Shown here one piece after another: positions 49,444 to 57,733 of a stretch of DNA of 64,000 bases. Position 1 is the stretch's first letter. Each line of letters begins with the position of its first letter. The position numbers and the translations under genes are program-made. The notes beneath the pieces are model-generated. The model was given only the letters and a program-made list of their open reading frames with translations, was not told the DNA's origin and did not search any database. This DNA is from Siccirubricoccus phaeus (lineage in GTDB: Bacteria; Pseudomonadota; Alphaproteobacteria; Acetobacterales; Acetobacteraceae): assembly GCF_008360935.1 (NCBI RefSeq), contig NZ_SRXO01000005.1:62001-126000 (forward strand). The letters run 5' to 3'.

Positions 49444-49844
49444 GCCGGGCGGAACTTCGGCAGGGTGGTGGCCTCATCCATCGCTTCGAAGCTCACCTGC
49501 AGGGGGTCGCCGATCTTCAGCGCCTCCGGCTCCGCGCCGATCAGATTGCTGAGCATCAGCGGCCCTTCCTCCAGCCCGACCAGGATGACGTTGTAGGGCA
49601 GCTCGTCGCGGAACCCGTCCCAATAGGCGCGATGGAAGCGCACCCAGGAGAGCAGCGTGCCGCGGCCGGAGACCGGCGCCCAGCTCTGCTTGTCCGAAAG
49701 GCAATTCGGGCAGACGGGCGTGCCCGGGTAATGCTGATGCGCGCAATCGTCGCAGCGCTGCACCGTCAGGCGGCCCTCGCGCGCGGCATCCCAGAAGCCC
49801 TGGCTGATCGTATCGATATGCGGGCGCGGCTTCGGCGTGGACAT
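49440..49844 (-). CDS. DUF35 zinc-ribbon/OB-fold acyl-CoA-binding protein
   Basis: A 134-residue partner protein with a rubredoxin-like zinc ribbon (VQRCDDCAHQHYPGTPVCPNC, cysteines at about 31, 34, 45 and 48) and an OB-fold (GTLLSWVRFHRAYWDGF, NVILVGLEEGPLMLSN). DUF35 proteins pair with thiolase-like enzymes. In actinobacterial steroid breakdown such a pair (Ltp2 with the DUF35 part of ChsH2) is a retro-aldolase. Here the thiolase-like gene lies 11 bases upstream and the CoA-transferase gene overlaps downstream, so a complex is likely. Confidence 0.9.
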   Translation of the reverse strand: MSTPKPRPHIDTISQGFWDAAREGRLTVQRCDDCAHQHYPGTPVCPNCLSDKQSWAPVSGRGTLLSWVRFHRAYWDGFRDELPYNVILVGLEEGPLMLSNLIGAEPEALKIGDPLQVSFEAMDEATTLPKFRPA

Positions 49845-49855
49845 GGGCGTTTCCC

Positions 49856-50986
49856 TCAGCCGGGCGTGTAGATGATGGAGCGGGAGCAGGGCGTGGCGGC
49901 GACGAATTGCACCACCTCGGCATCCTTCACCTGGCGCTCGCCGCATTGGCCGCGGATCTGCCGCACGGCCTCCACATTCAGCGCCCAGCCCTGCATGTAG
50001 GAGCAGGAGAGGTGCCCGCCATCCGTATTGGTCGGCAGCTTGCCGCCGAGGCGGAGCGTGCCGCCCTCGACGAAGGAACCGCTCTCGCCCTGGCCGCAGA
50101 AGCCGAGCCCTTCCAGGCTGAACAGCACGGTCGGCGAGAAATTGTCGTAGCACATCAGCGCATCGACATCCTGCGGCCCGACCCCGGCCATGCCATAGGT
50201 TTGCGCCGCGACGTCGCGCACCTCGTCATACCAGAAATTCAGATCGAAATTGGCGATGGAGCTTTGCCTGTAGGCCTCTCGCGCCCCGAAGCCGGAGATC
50301 AGCACCGGCTGCTGCTTCAGGTCGCGGGCGCGTTCCTTCGTCGTCAGGATCAGGCAGACGGCGCCGTCATTGATCAGGCAGTAATCCAGCAGCCGCAGCG
50401 GCTCGGTGATCGGCCGCGCCGCCTCATGGTCGTCGATGGTGATGGGCTGCTTCATCACCGCATCCGGGTTCAACCCCGCATGGTGACGGAAGGCGACCGA
50501 GACCTCGGCGAGCTGCCGCGTGGTGGTGCCGTAGAGCGCGCGATGGCGCTGGAACATCAGCGCATGCGCCGCACCGGGGGAGGTGAAGCCGAAGGGATCC
50601 CAGACACCAGGGCTTTCCTCGCCCCCATAATTCACCCGCCGCGACCGGCCGATATTGGCGTAGATCAGCGCCGCATAGTCGCAGAGCCCGGCTTCCAGCG
50701 CCGCCGCCGCCTCGATGATCGCCATGGCGGACATCCGGCCGTGCGGCGGGAATTGCACCGTCCAGCGCGGGGCGAGGCCAAGGATCTCGCCCATCCGCGC
50801 ATAATAGGGCAGGCGGCAGACGCCGAGCCCATCCACCTTGTTCTTGTCCAGCCCGCAATCGGCGATGGCGCGGCGGAAGGCCTCCGCGCCCAGCCCGTAA
50901 TCGTCGGTATGCGGGAAATTGCCGTAGGAGGTGTTGCCGACGCCGACGACGGCGATCCGGTCCTTCAGCTTGCGGAAATCGCTCAT
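49856..50986 (-). CDS. Thiolase-like protein (Ltp2/SCP-x type)
   Basis: A 376-residue thiolase-fold protein: KDRIAVVGVGNTSYGNFP, GLGAEAFRRAIADCGLD, DGLGVC, FGFTSPGAAHALMFQRH, LRLLDYCLINDGAVCLILT, DNFSPTVLFSLEGLGFC and LPTNTDGGHLSCSYMQGW. The usual nucleophilic cysteine region reads FPPHGRMSAMAII, with no cysteine, so classic acyl transfer is unlikely. Together with the DUF35 partner this points to an aldol-cleaving or acyl-CoA lyase role; that is inference. It is spaced 12-13 bases from both neighbours in the operon. Confidence 0.88.
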   Translation of the reverse strand: MSDFRKLKDRIAVVGVGNTSYGNFPHTDDYGLGAEAFRRAIADCGLDKNKVDGLGVCRLPYYARMGEILGLAPRWTVQFPPHGRMSAMAIIEAAAALEAGLCDYAALIYANIGRSRRVNYGGEESPGVWDPFGFTSPGAAHALMFQRHRALYGTTTRQLAEVSVAFRHHAGLNPDAVMKQPITIDDHEAARPITEPLRLLDYCLINDGAVCLILTTKERARDLKQQPVLISGFGAREAYRQSSIANFDLNFWYDEVRDVAAQTYGMAGVGPQDVDALMCYDNFSPTVLFSLEGLGFCGQGESGSFVEGGTLRLGGKLPTNTDGGHLSCSYMQGWALNVEAVRQIRGQCGERQVKDAEVVQFVAATPCSRSIIYTPG

Positions 50987-50998
50987 CGGCGTGCAGCC

Positions 50999-51913
50999 CT
51001 ATTGCTGGAAATTCAGCTTCAGCCCCGGCTCCGGCCAGTGCATCTGGCCGAGCTTGCCCTCGCCGGAAAGCGTGATGGTCGCGGTGCGCATATCCGGCCC
51101 GCCGAAGCAGATATTGGTCGGGTGGGTGTCCGGCATCGCCACCTGGTCCAGCAGCCGCCCATCCGGGGCGAAGACCGTGATCTTTCCCGTCACCAGCGTG
51201 GCGATGCAGATATTGCCGGAGGCGGTGACCGCCAGGCTGTCGAAGCGCGAGAAGCCCGGCGCGCTGCCGAGATAGCGCCCGCCATGCGGCGAGGGGAAGG
51301 GCTGCTTCTTCAAGACGCCCGGGCTCTCGATGTCGAAGGCCCAGAGCCGCGCCGGCTCGGTATCCGCAACATAGACGGTCTTCTCGTCCGGGGAGAGGCC
51401 GACGCCGTTGGCGCTGAGGATCGGGTAGGCGATCTCCACCACGCGGGAGCCGTCCGGCATGGCGTAGTACAGCCCGCCATGGTCGCGCGAGGTGTGGTAG
51501 CGCTTGCCCAGATCGGTGAAGTAGAAGCCGCCATGCCGGTCGAACACCAGGTCGTTCGGCGCCGAGAGCTTGTGGCCGGCGACCTCCTTGTAGAGCAGCG
51601 TACGGGCGCCGGTCGCGGGATCGACCCGTTCCACGGAGCCGTATTCGTAGTCGTCGGACGGGCCCTGGCCCATGAAGCTGTCCGGCAGGTACTTGCTGCC
51701 GCCATTGTTGCAGAGGATGAGCGAGCCATCCGGCGCCCGCGCCAGCCCGTTCGGCCCGCCGCCCGGCTTGCCCAGGCGCGTCACCTTGCCGTCGACATCG
51801 ACGCGCGTCACCCAGCCGCCATTGATCTCCGTCAGGATGATGGAGCCGTCCGCCATTGCCACCGGCCCTTCCGGGAAGCCGAGGCCGCTGGCCAGGATCT
51901 TGACGTCGCTCAT
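50999..51913 (-). CDS. SMP-30/gluconolactonase-like hydrolase
   Basis: A six-bladed beta-propeller of 304 residues that in related proteins hydrolyses lactones with a bound divalent metal. Landmarks: GLGFPEGPVAMADGSIILTE (metal-binding Glu), GPNGLARAPDGSLILCNNGG, APNDLVFDRHGGFYFTD (Asn and Asp ligands), SANGVGLSPDEKTVYVAD (second Asn) and FDSLAVTASGNICIAT. It is the first gene of the minus-strand operon and is divergent from the Bug receptor. GGGGGAAA precedes the ATG by about 8 nt. It could open a lactone formed in the same pathway. Confidence 0.9.
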   Translation of the reverse strand: MSDVKILASGLGFPEGPVAMADGSIILTEINGGWVTRVDVDGKVTRLGKPGGGPNGLARAPDGSLILCNNGGSKYLPDSFMGQGPSDDYEYGSVERVDPATGARTLLYKEVAGHKLSAPNDLVFDRHGGFYFTDLGKRYHTSRDHGGLYYAMPDGSRVVEIAYPILSANGVGLSPDEKTVYVADTEPARLWAFDIESPGVLKKQPFPSPHGGRYLGSAPGFSRFDSLAVTASGNICIATLVTGKITVFAPDGRLLDQVAMPDTHPTNICFGGPDMRTATITLSGEGKLGQMHWPEPGLKLNFQQ

Positions 51914-52055
51914 CGCCGTTTCCCCCAAGCTGTTCTTCTTCGCCTATCGTCGCCGGATATGCCGCGCGGTCAAGCCGGGGTGCCGGCACCGCCGCGCCTG
52001 GACGCGACGCCGCCGCTCAGGCAGCATCGACCGCAACAATCCCGGAGGACCGTCC

Positions 52056-53027
52056 ATGCTGCCCCGCCGCGCGCTGCCGCTGGCCCTTGCGCCGCTCCTC
52101 GCCACGCGCTCCGCCGCCGCCCAGGCGCCCTGGCCCGCCAAGCCGCTGCGCATGATCATTCCCTGGCCGCCCGGGCAGGCGACGGATGTCATCGGCCGGC
52201 TGATCGCCAATGTGCTGAGCGGGCCGCTCGGCCAGCCCGTGGTGCCGGAGAACCGGCCGGGCGCCGGCGGGATGATCGGCACGGACCTCGTCGCCAAGGG
52301 GCCGGCGGATGGGCATATGCTGCTCTCCGCCTCGATCGGGCCCATCACCTTCGGGCCGCTGGTGAACCGCACGCCCTATGACGTGGACAAGGAATTGGCG
52401 CCGGTCGTCTCCTTCGGCCTCGCCCCCTACATGCTGCTGGTGAAGCCGGGCTTCCCGGCCGCCGATGCCCGCGCCTTCGTGCGGCTGCTGAAGGCCAATC
52501 CGGGGAAGTACACCTACCCCTCCTCCGGCATCGGCGGGGCGCAGCATCTGCTGACGGCGGTGTTCAACGCCAAGGCGGGCATCGATGCGCTGCACATCCC
52601 CTTCCAGGGCAGTGGGCCGGCCCTCTCGGCGCTGCTGGCGGGGCAGGTGGACTACGCCATCGACACGCCGGCCGCCGCCAATGCGCTGGTGCGCGACGGC
52701 AGCCTGCGCGTGCTGGGGCAGAGCCTGGCGCAGCCCAGCGTCCTGCTGCCCGGCGTGCCGCCCCTGGCGGAGGCGGCGGAGGTGCCGGGCTACGATATCG
52801 GCGGCTGGAACGGGCTGATGGTGGCGGCCGGCACGCCGAAGCCGATCGTCGAGCGGCTGTTCGAGGAGGTGAAGACCGGCCTCGCCACGCCCGAGCTGCG
52901 CGAGCGCTTCGCCAGCATCGGCATGGAGGTGGCGCCGCGCGGGCCGGAGGAATTCGCGACCCAGCTCCGGGAGCTGCGGGCGCTGTTCCAGCCCTTGATC
53001 CGGCAACTCGGCATTCGGGCGGAATGA
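52056..53027 (+). CDS. Bug/TctC-family periplasmic solute receptor
   Basis: Third orphan receptor of the family, 323 residues. It has a Sec signal (LPRRALPLALAPLLATRSAA ending AAAQ), KPLRMIIPWPPGQATDVIG, ENRPGAGGMIGTDLV, YPSSGIGGAQHLL and IPFQGSGPALSALLAG. GGAGG lies 7 nt before the ATG. It is divergent from the SMP-30 gene (142-base shared control region), so it may deliver the substrate of that operon, as is common for Bug receptors beside catabolic genes. No TctAB subunits are present. Confidence 0.9.
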   Translation: MLPRRALPLALAPLLATRSAAAQAPWPAKPLRMIIPWPPGQATDVIGRLIANVLSGPLGQPVVPENRPGAGGMIGTDLVAKGPADGHMLLSASIGPITFGPLVNRTPYDVDKELAPVVSFGLAPYMLLVKPGFPAADARAFVRLLKANPGKYTYPSSGIGGAQHLLTAVFNAKAGIDALHIPFQGSGPALSALLAGQVDYAIDTPAAANALVRDGSLRVLGQSLAQPSVLLPGVPPLAEAAEVPGYDIGGWNGLMVAAGTPKPIVERLFEEVKTGLATPELRERFASIGMEVAPRGPEEFATQLRELRALFQPLIRQLGIRAE

Positions 53028-53033
53028 CCCTTC

Positions 53034-53150
53034 GAGAGGGGCGTCGCGCCGTAAGGCGCGCCTTGCGGCGCGACCTCTCTCGACCTCTCCCCGCCAAAAC
53101 CCGAAGGGCCTTTGGAACCCTTGAGTTTCGCCCCGTCGGGTCGAAGCCGC
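53034..53150. repeat. Family C repeat
   Basis: Second copy of the element at 18133-18325: GAGAGGGGCGTCGCGCCGTA, AGGCGCGCCTTGCGGCGCGAC (palindrome with one mismatch and diverged ends), CTCTCCCCGCCAAAACCCGAAG and GGAACCCTTGAGTTTCG. It again begins a few bases after a stop codon and lies between convergent genes. Confidence 0.75.
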
Positions 53151-53152
53151 CG

Positions 53153-54103
53153 TCAGATCCTGGCCAGCACCTCGCCCTTGAAGCGCTCCATCTGCTCGGC
53201 GGCGAGGTCGGCATCGCGGCCCTCGAAATCGAAATCGAGGCCGGTCACGCCAAGCCGCCGCAGCGCCGCGATGTCCACCAGCACATTGTCGATGCTGCCG
53301 GTGAACAGCCGCCGATGGCCGTCGCTGGCCGGCGGCGCCGCCTGGCCATGCCGCTTCACCCGGTACACCACGCCGACCGAGGCCGGATCCCGCCCCGCCG
53401 CCGCCGCCAGCTTGCGCAGCTTCGCGATGCCCGCCTCCAGCCGCGGCAGCGTGTCCAGCAGATGTGCGTTGTTGCTGCCGATCGGGTACCAGGCATCCCC
53501 CACCCTGGCGGCGCGGCGCATGGACGGCCCGCTCTCGCCCCCCACCCAGATCGGCGGGTGCGGCTTCTGCACCGGCTTGGGGTCGAACACCAGATCCTGG
53601 TAGCGGACATATTTCCCGGCGATGGCCGGCTTCTCCTGCGTCCACAGGGCGCGGAAGGCGTCCAGATACTCATCCGTCACCGCGCCGCGCTCGGCGAAGG
53701 GCGTCACCGCCACGGTTTCCAGCTCCGGCTGCAGCCAGCCGGCGCCGACGCCGACCGTCAGCCGCCCGCCGGAGAGCACGTCCAGCGTCGCCAGCATCTT
53801 CGCCGCCAGCACCGCCGGCCGGTGCGGCACCACCAGCACCGCCAGCACCAGGCGGATGCGCTCGGTCTTCGCCGCTACCCAGGCGGCGGCGGTCAATTGC
53901 TCATGCCGCCGCCCCGGCTCCGGTGAGTAGAAGGCACCGCTCTCCGAATAGGGGTAGCCGGGCACGCTGGTATCCGGCAGCACCACATGGTCGGTCAGCG
54001 TCAGGTAGTCGAAGCCGATCCGCTCGCCGAGCTGCGCCATGCGCTGCATCGTGGCAGGCGCGGCCATCGGCCCGCTGACCGGCAGGTTGAACCCGATCAA
54101 CAT
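53153..54103 (-). CDS. Luciferase-like (LLM) flavin/F420-dependent oxidoreductase
   Basis: A TIM-barrel oxidoreductase of 316 residues from the bacterial-luciferase superfamily: GERIGFDYLTLTDHVVLP, RIRLVLAVLVVPHRPAVLAAKM, LDVLSGGRLTVGVGAGW, HPPIWVGGESGPSMRRAARVGD and a final GVTGLDFDFEGRDADL. GGGAGG precedes the ATG by about 8 nt. Members reduce or hydroxylate diverse substrates with FMN or F420. Its position between the Bug receptor and the LIV transporter suggests a step in the same pathway. Confidence 0.88.
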   Translation of the reverse strand: MLIGFNLPVSGPMAAPATMQRMAQLGERIGFDYLTLTDHVVLPDTSVPGYPYSESGAFYSPEPGRRHEQLTAAAWVAAKTERIRLVLAVLVVPHRPAVLAAKMLATLDVLSGGRLTVGVGAGWLQPELETVAVTPFAERGAVTDEYLDAFRALWTQEKPAIAGKYVRYQDLVFDPKPVQKPHPPIWVGGESGPSMRRAARVGDAWYPIGSNNAHLLDTLPRLEAGIAKLRKLAAAAGRDPASVGVVYRVKRHGQAAPPASDGHRRLFTGSIDNVLVDIAALRRLGVTGLDFDFEGRDADLAAEQMERFKGEVLARI

Positions 54104-54289
54104 CGCTCGCTTCCTCCCGTGGTCTTTATCCGCCAGCCTGCCGGAACCGGGGACCGCCGTCACCCCCTGTTGCGCGGGACCAAACCCTGTCAGGATCGGT
54201 CCGGAAGCGGCCGGCACCAAGCCGGCGGCGACGGGAAACGTATCAAGCATGCTGCACGGCCGGGCCCTGCGGCGGGAAAGGCGCGCGCG

Positions 54290-55246
54290 ATGGATGCGCT
54301 GATCCTGCTCGAGAACACGCTGAATGCCTGCGTCGCGGGCCTCGTCATCGGCTGCATCTACGGGTTGATGTGCGTCGGGCTCAGCCTGATCTTCGGCATC
54401 ATGCGGGTGGTGAATTTCGCCCAGGGCGACCTGCTGATGCTGGGCGCCTATGCCGCCTTCTACCTGGTGGTGGGCTGGGGCGTGCTGGCCTTCCTCGGCC
54501 CCAACACCGCGCCCTTCGTCGCGGCGGTGCTGGCCGGGCCCATCATCTTCGCCCTGGGCTGGGTGCTGCACCGCTTCCTGCTCGCCCGGGTCTCCGGCCT
54601 GCGCACCGCCGGCAGCCTGGATGAGGGGCATTTCGGCCAGCTCATCGTCACCCTCGGCGTGGCGCTCATCCTGCAGAATGGCGGGCAGATCCTGTTCGGC
54701 TCCACGCCGCGGGCGGTGACGACGCCGCTTTCCTCCTCCGCCTGGCTGATCGAGATCGGCATCGGCGACACCACCATCTTCCTGAACAAGGCGCGGCTGA
54801 TCGCCTGCCTGCTCTCCATCGCCGCCGTCATCGGGCTCTGGCTGCTGCTGGACCGCACCAGGCTCGGCCGGGCGCTGCGGGCGGCGGCGGACAACCCGAC
54901 GGCCGCGACCTATATGGGCATCGACGTGGACCGGGCGCACCGCATCGCCTTCGCCCTCGGCAGCGGCGTCACCGCCATCGCCGGCGGGCTGGTCGCCACC
55001 TACCTCTCCTTCACGCCCTTCATGGGGCTGGATTTCGTCGTCATCATGTATGCCGGCGTGGTGCTGGGGGGCATGGGCAGCCTGCTCGGCGCCTTCTGGG
55101 GCGGCGTCACCATCGGTTTCGTGCAGCAATTCTCGGCCCTGGCGCTGCCGCCGCAGCTGCAGAACGCGGCGATCTTCGTGGTCTTCCTGCTGATCGTCGT
55201 GCTCAGGCCGCAGGGGCTGTTCGGCCGTTCGGCGGATCGCGCATGA
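54290..55246 (+). CDS. livH: Branched-chain amino acid type ABC permease LivH
   Basis: Inner-membrane permease of 318 residues with about eight helices: GCIYGLMCVGLSLIFGIMRV, VNFAQGDLLMLGAYAAF, LIVTLGVALILQNGGQI, RALRAAADNPTAATYMGID (the cytoplasmic EAA-like loop) and GVVLGGMGSLLGAFWGG. It forms a heterodimer with LivM. The next gene starts inside its stop codon (ATGA at 55243). The upstream 186 bases should contain the operon promoter. Confidence 0.93.
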   Translation: MDALILLENTLNACVAGLVIGCIYGLMCVGLSLIFGIMRVVNFAQGDLLMLGAYAAFYLVVGWGVLAFLGPNTAPFVAAVLAGPIIFALGWVLHRFLLARVSGLRTAGSLDEGHFGQLIVTLGVALILQNGGQILFGSTPRAVTTPLSSSAWLIEIGIGDTTIFLNKARLIACLLSIAAVIGLWLLLDRTRLGRALRAAADNPTAATYMGIDVDRAHRIAFALGSGVTAIAGGLVATYLSFTPFMGLDFVVIMYAGVVLGGMGSLLGAFWGGVTIGFVQQFSALALPPQLQNAAIFVVFLLIVVLRPQGLFGRSADRA

Positions 55247-57003
55247 GGCCCGGTGCGCTTCCCCGCCTCCGCCGCGACGCGCTGGTCTTCGCCGCGCTGC
55301 TGGCGGTCTACCTGCTGCTCTCCGGGCTCGTCACCAACAGCTACTACCAGCTGATGCTGACCCTGGTGCCGATCTGGGCGGTGATGGGGCTCTCCTGGAA
55401 CCTCTTCTCCGGCTATGTCGGGCTCATCAGCTTCGGCCATGCGGTGTTCTTCGGCATCGGCGCCTTCACCGTCGCCCACAGCATGGGCGGCTGGGGGCTG
55501 ACGCCCTGGCTCGGCATCCCGCTCGGCACGCTGTTCGGGGCCGTCGCCGCGGTGTTCATCGGCCTGCCGACCTTCCGGCTGCGCGGGCATTACTTCGCCC
55601 TCTCCATGCTCGCCTTCCCGCTGGTGCTGCTCTACGTCGCGCAATTCCTCGGCTGGCAGGAGGTCTCGCTGCCGATGCAGCGGGAGGCGCCGCTGCTCTG
55701 GCTGCAATTCACCGATCCGCGCGGCTTCACCTGGGTGGCGCTCGGGCTGCTCGTCCTCGCCTTCGGCATCTCCCTCGCCGTCGAGAATTCCCGCTTCGGC
55801 CTGACCCTGATGGCGATCCGGCAGAATGAGCTGGCGGCCGAGGCCTCCGGCGTCAATCTCCGGCGCTGGAAGATGGCGGCGCTGGTGCTCAGCGGCGGCA
55901 TCGCCGCGGCGGCGGGCGGGCTCTATGCCTGCATCCTGCTGGTGGTGACGCCGGAGGCGGTGTTCGGCATGCTCACCTCGGCCCAGGCGCTGACGGTCGC
56001 GCTGTTCGGCGGCGTCGGCACCGTCTGGGGGCCGCTGGTCGGCGCCGCGGTGCTGATCCCGCTGGCGGAGACGCTGCATGCCGAGCTGGGCAATGTCATC
56101 CCCGGCATCCAGGGCGTGGTCTATGGCGTCGCCATCATCGGCGTCATGCTGCTGGCGCCGGAGGGGGTGTTCTGGACGCTGCGCGACCGCTTCGCCCGCC
56201 CCGCCGTGCCGCCGCCACCGCCCCTGCGCAGCCCGGCGCCGCTCCGCGTCCCGCCGGCCGGCGCCGGGCCGCTGCTGCGCGTCGAGGGCATCGGCAAGAG
56301 CTTCGGCGGGCTGCGTGCGGTGGACGGCGTTTCCTTCGAGGTCGCGCCGGGAGAGATCCTCGGCATCATCGGCCCGAACGGCGCCGGCAAGACGACGCTG
56401 TTCAACCTGGTGAACGGCGTGCTGCCGGCCGATAGCGGCACCGCCTGGCTGGATGGCGAGAAGATCACCGGCCGCAAGCTGCACGCCATCTGCCGCATGG
56501 GGGTGGGGCGCACCTTTCAGGTGGTGCGCAGTTTTCCGAGATTGCCGCTGCTGGATAACGTGCTGATCGGGGCCTACGGCGCCGGCCTCACCGGCGCGGC
56601 GGCCACCGCCGCGGCGGAGGATGCGCTGGCCCGCGTCGGGCTGTCCGCCCAGGCGGCGCGGCCGGCCGGGCAGCTCACCAACAAGGGGCTGCGGCTGATG
56701 GAGCTGGCCCGGGCGCTCGCCGGCCAGCCGCGCCTCCTGCTGCTGGACGAGACGCTGGCCGGCCTCGGCCGCGAGGAATGCGAGGAGGTGCTGGCAGTGC
56801 TGCGGCGGCTGCGTGAGGAGGGCATGACCATCGTCATCATCGAGCACACCATGCATGCCATGCTGAAGCTCGCCGACCGCTTCGTCGTCATCGACCGCGG
56901 CCGCAAGCTGGCGGAGGGCGCGCCGCGGCTGGTGGTGGAGGATGCGGCGGTGATCGAGGCCTATCTCGGCCGCAAATGGCTGGCGAAGACATGCTCGACA
57001 TAA
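55243..57003 (+). CDS. LivM-LivG fusion: permease plus ATPase in one chain
   Basis: A 586-residue fusion. Residues about 1-325 are LivM (MGLSWNLFSGYVGLISFGHA, GLPTFRLRGHYFALSMLAF, AIRQNELAAEASGVN, FGGVGTVWGPLVGAAVL). After a Pro-rich linker (about 325-345), residues about 347-586 are LivG: IIGPNGAGKTTLFN (Walker A), GVGRTFQVVRSFPRL, and LLLLDETLAGL (Walker B). The ABC signature is unusual, LTNKGLRLMELARAL instead of LSGGQ. Overlaps livH by 4 bases and livF by 13 bases. The gene order equals livH-livM-livG-livF. Confidence 0.93.
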   Translation: MRPGALPRLRRDALVFAALLAVYLLLSGLVTNSYYQLMLTLVPIWAVMGLSWNLFSGYVGLISFGHAVFFGIGAFTVAHSMGGWGLTPWLGIPLGTLFGAVAAVFIGLPTFRLRGHYFALSMLAFPLVLLYVAQFLGWQEVSLPMQREAPLLWLQFTDPRGFTWVALGLLVLAFGISLAVENSRFGLTLMAIRQNELAAEASGVNLRRWKMAALVLSGGIAAAAGGLYACILLVVTPEAVFGMLTSAQALTVALFGGVGTVWGPLVGAAVLIPLAETLHAELGNVIPGIQGVVYGVAIIGVMLLAPEGVFWTLRDRFARPAVPPPPPLRSPAPLRVPPAGAGPLLRVEGIGKSFGGLRAVDGVSFEVAPGEILGIIGPNGAGKTTLFNLVNGVLPADSGTAWLDGEKITGRKLHAICRMGVGRTFQVVRSFPRLPLLDNVLIGAYGAGLTGAAATAAAEDALARVGLSAQAARPAGQLTNKGLRLMELARALAGQPRLLLLDETLAGLGREECEEVLAVLRRLREEGMTIVIIEHTMHAMLKLADRFVVIDRGRKLAEGAPRLVVEDAAVIEAYLGRKWLAKTCST

Positions 57004-57710
57004 CCGGACTCTCCGTCGCCTATGGCGGCCTCCGCGCCCTTTCCGGCGTTTCGCTGCTGGTGGAGGAGGGGCAATTCGTCACCGTGGTCGGGCCGAACGG
57101 CGCCGGCAAATCCACGCTGTTCAAGGCGATTTCCGGCATCGTCAGGCCGGAGGCGGGCGGCATCCGCTTCGCCGGGGAGGATCTGCTGGCGCGGCCGGCG
57201 GCGGCGCGGGCGCATCTCGGCATCGCCCATGTCCCGGAAGGCCGGCAGGTCTTCAAGAACCTGACGGTGCGCGAGAATATCGAGATGGGCGCCTATCCCG
57301 AGGCGGGGCGGCAGCGCTGGGCGGAGACGCTGGAGCGTATCCACAGCCTCTTCCCCATCCTGGCGCAGCGCGAAAGCCAGCTTGCCGGCACGCTGTCCGG
57401 CGGCGAGCAGCAGATGCTGGCCATCGCCCGCGGCCTCGCCTCCGCGCCGCGGCTGCTGATGCTGGACGAGCCCTCCATGGGCCTGGCGCCGGCCGTTGCC
57501 GACATGATCTTCGACCGCATTTCGCAGATCCACCGGGAGGCCGGCCTCACCATCCTGCTGGTGGAGCAGCGCGTGGCGGAGGCGCTGGAGCTGGCCGACC
57601 GCGGCTATGTGCTGGAGACCGGCCGCATCGTGCTGGAGGGGCCGTACCAGACGCTGCTCAGCGACGACCGCGTCCGCCGCTCCTATCTCGGGATCGGTGA
57701 GGAAGACTGA
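56991..57710 (+). CDS. livF: Branched-chain amino acid type ABC ATPase LivF
   Basis: Second ATPase of the transporter, 239 residues with complete motifs: VVGPNGAGKSTLFKAISG (Walker A), GIAHVPEGRQVFKNLTVREN, the signature LSGGEQQMLAIARGL and LLMLDEPSMGL (Walker B). The start MLDITGLSVAYGGL overlaps the end of the LivM-LivG gene by 13 bases. Because the LivG half has a weak signature, LivF may carry most of the ATP hydrolysis. Confidence 0.95.
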   Translation: MLDITGLSVAYGGLRALSGVSLLVEEGQFVTVVGPNGAGKSTLFKAISGIVRPEAGGIRFAGEDLLARPAAARAHLGIAHVPEGRQVFKNLTVRENIEMGAYPEAGRQRWAETLERIHSLFPILAQRESQLAGTLSGGEQQMLAIARGLASAPRLLMLDEPSMGLAPAVADMIFDRISQIHREAGLTILLVEQRVAEALELADRGYVLETGRIVLEGPYQTLLSDDRVRRSYLGIGEED

Positions 57711-57733
57711 CCACGACCAGGGGGAGGAACGAC

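Noticed and set aside
47011-49596. 861-codon plus-strand frame
   Set aside because: Mirror frame of the CoA-transferase gene, rich in Gly/Arg/His/Gln without any motif.
49907-52381. 824-codon plus-strand frame
   Set aside because: Antisense to the thiolase and SMP-30 genes; composition typical of a shadow frame.
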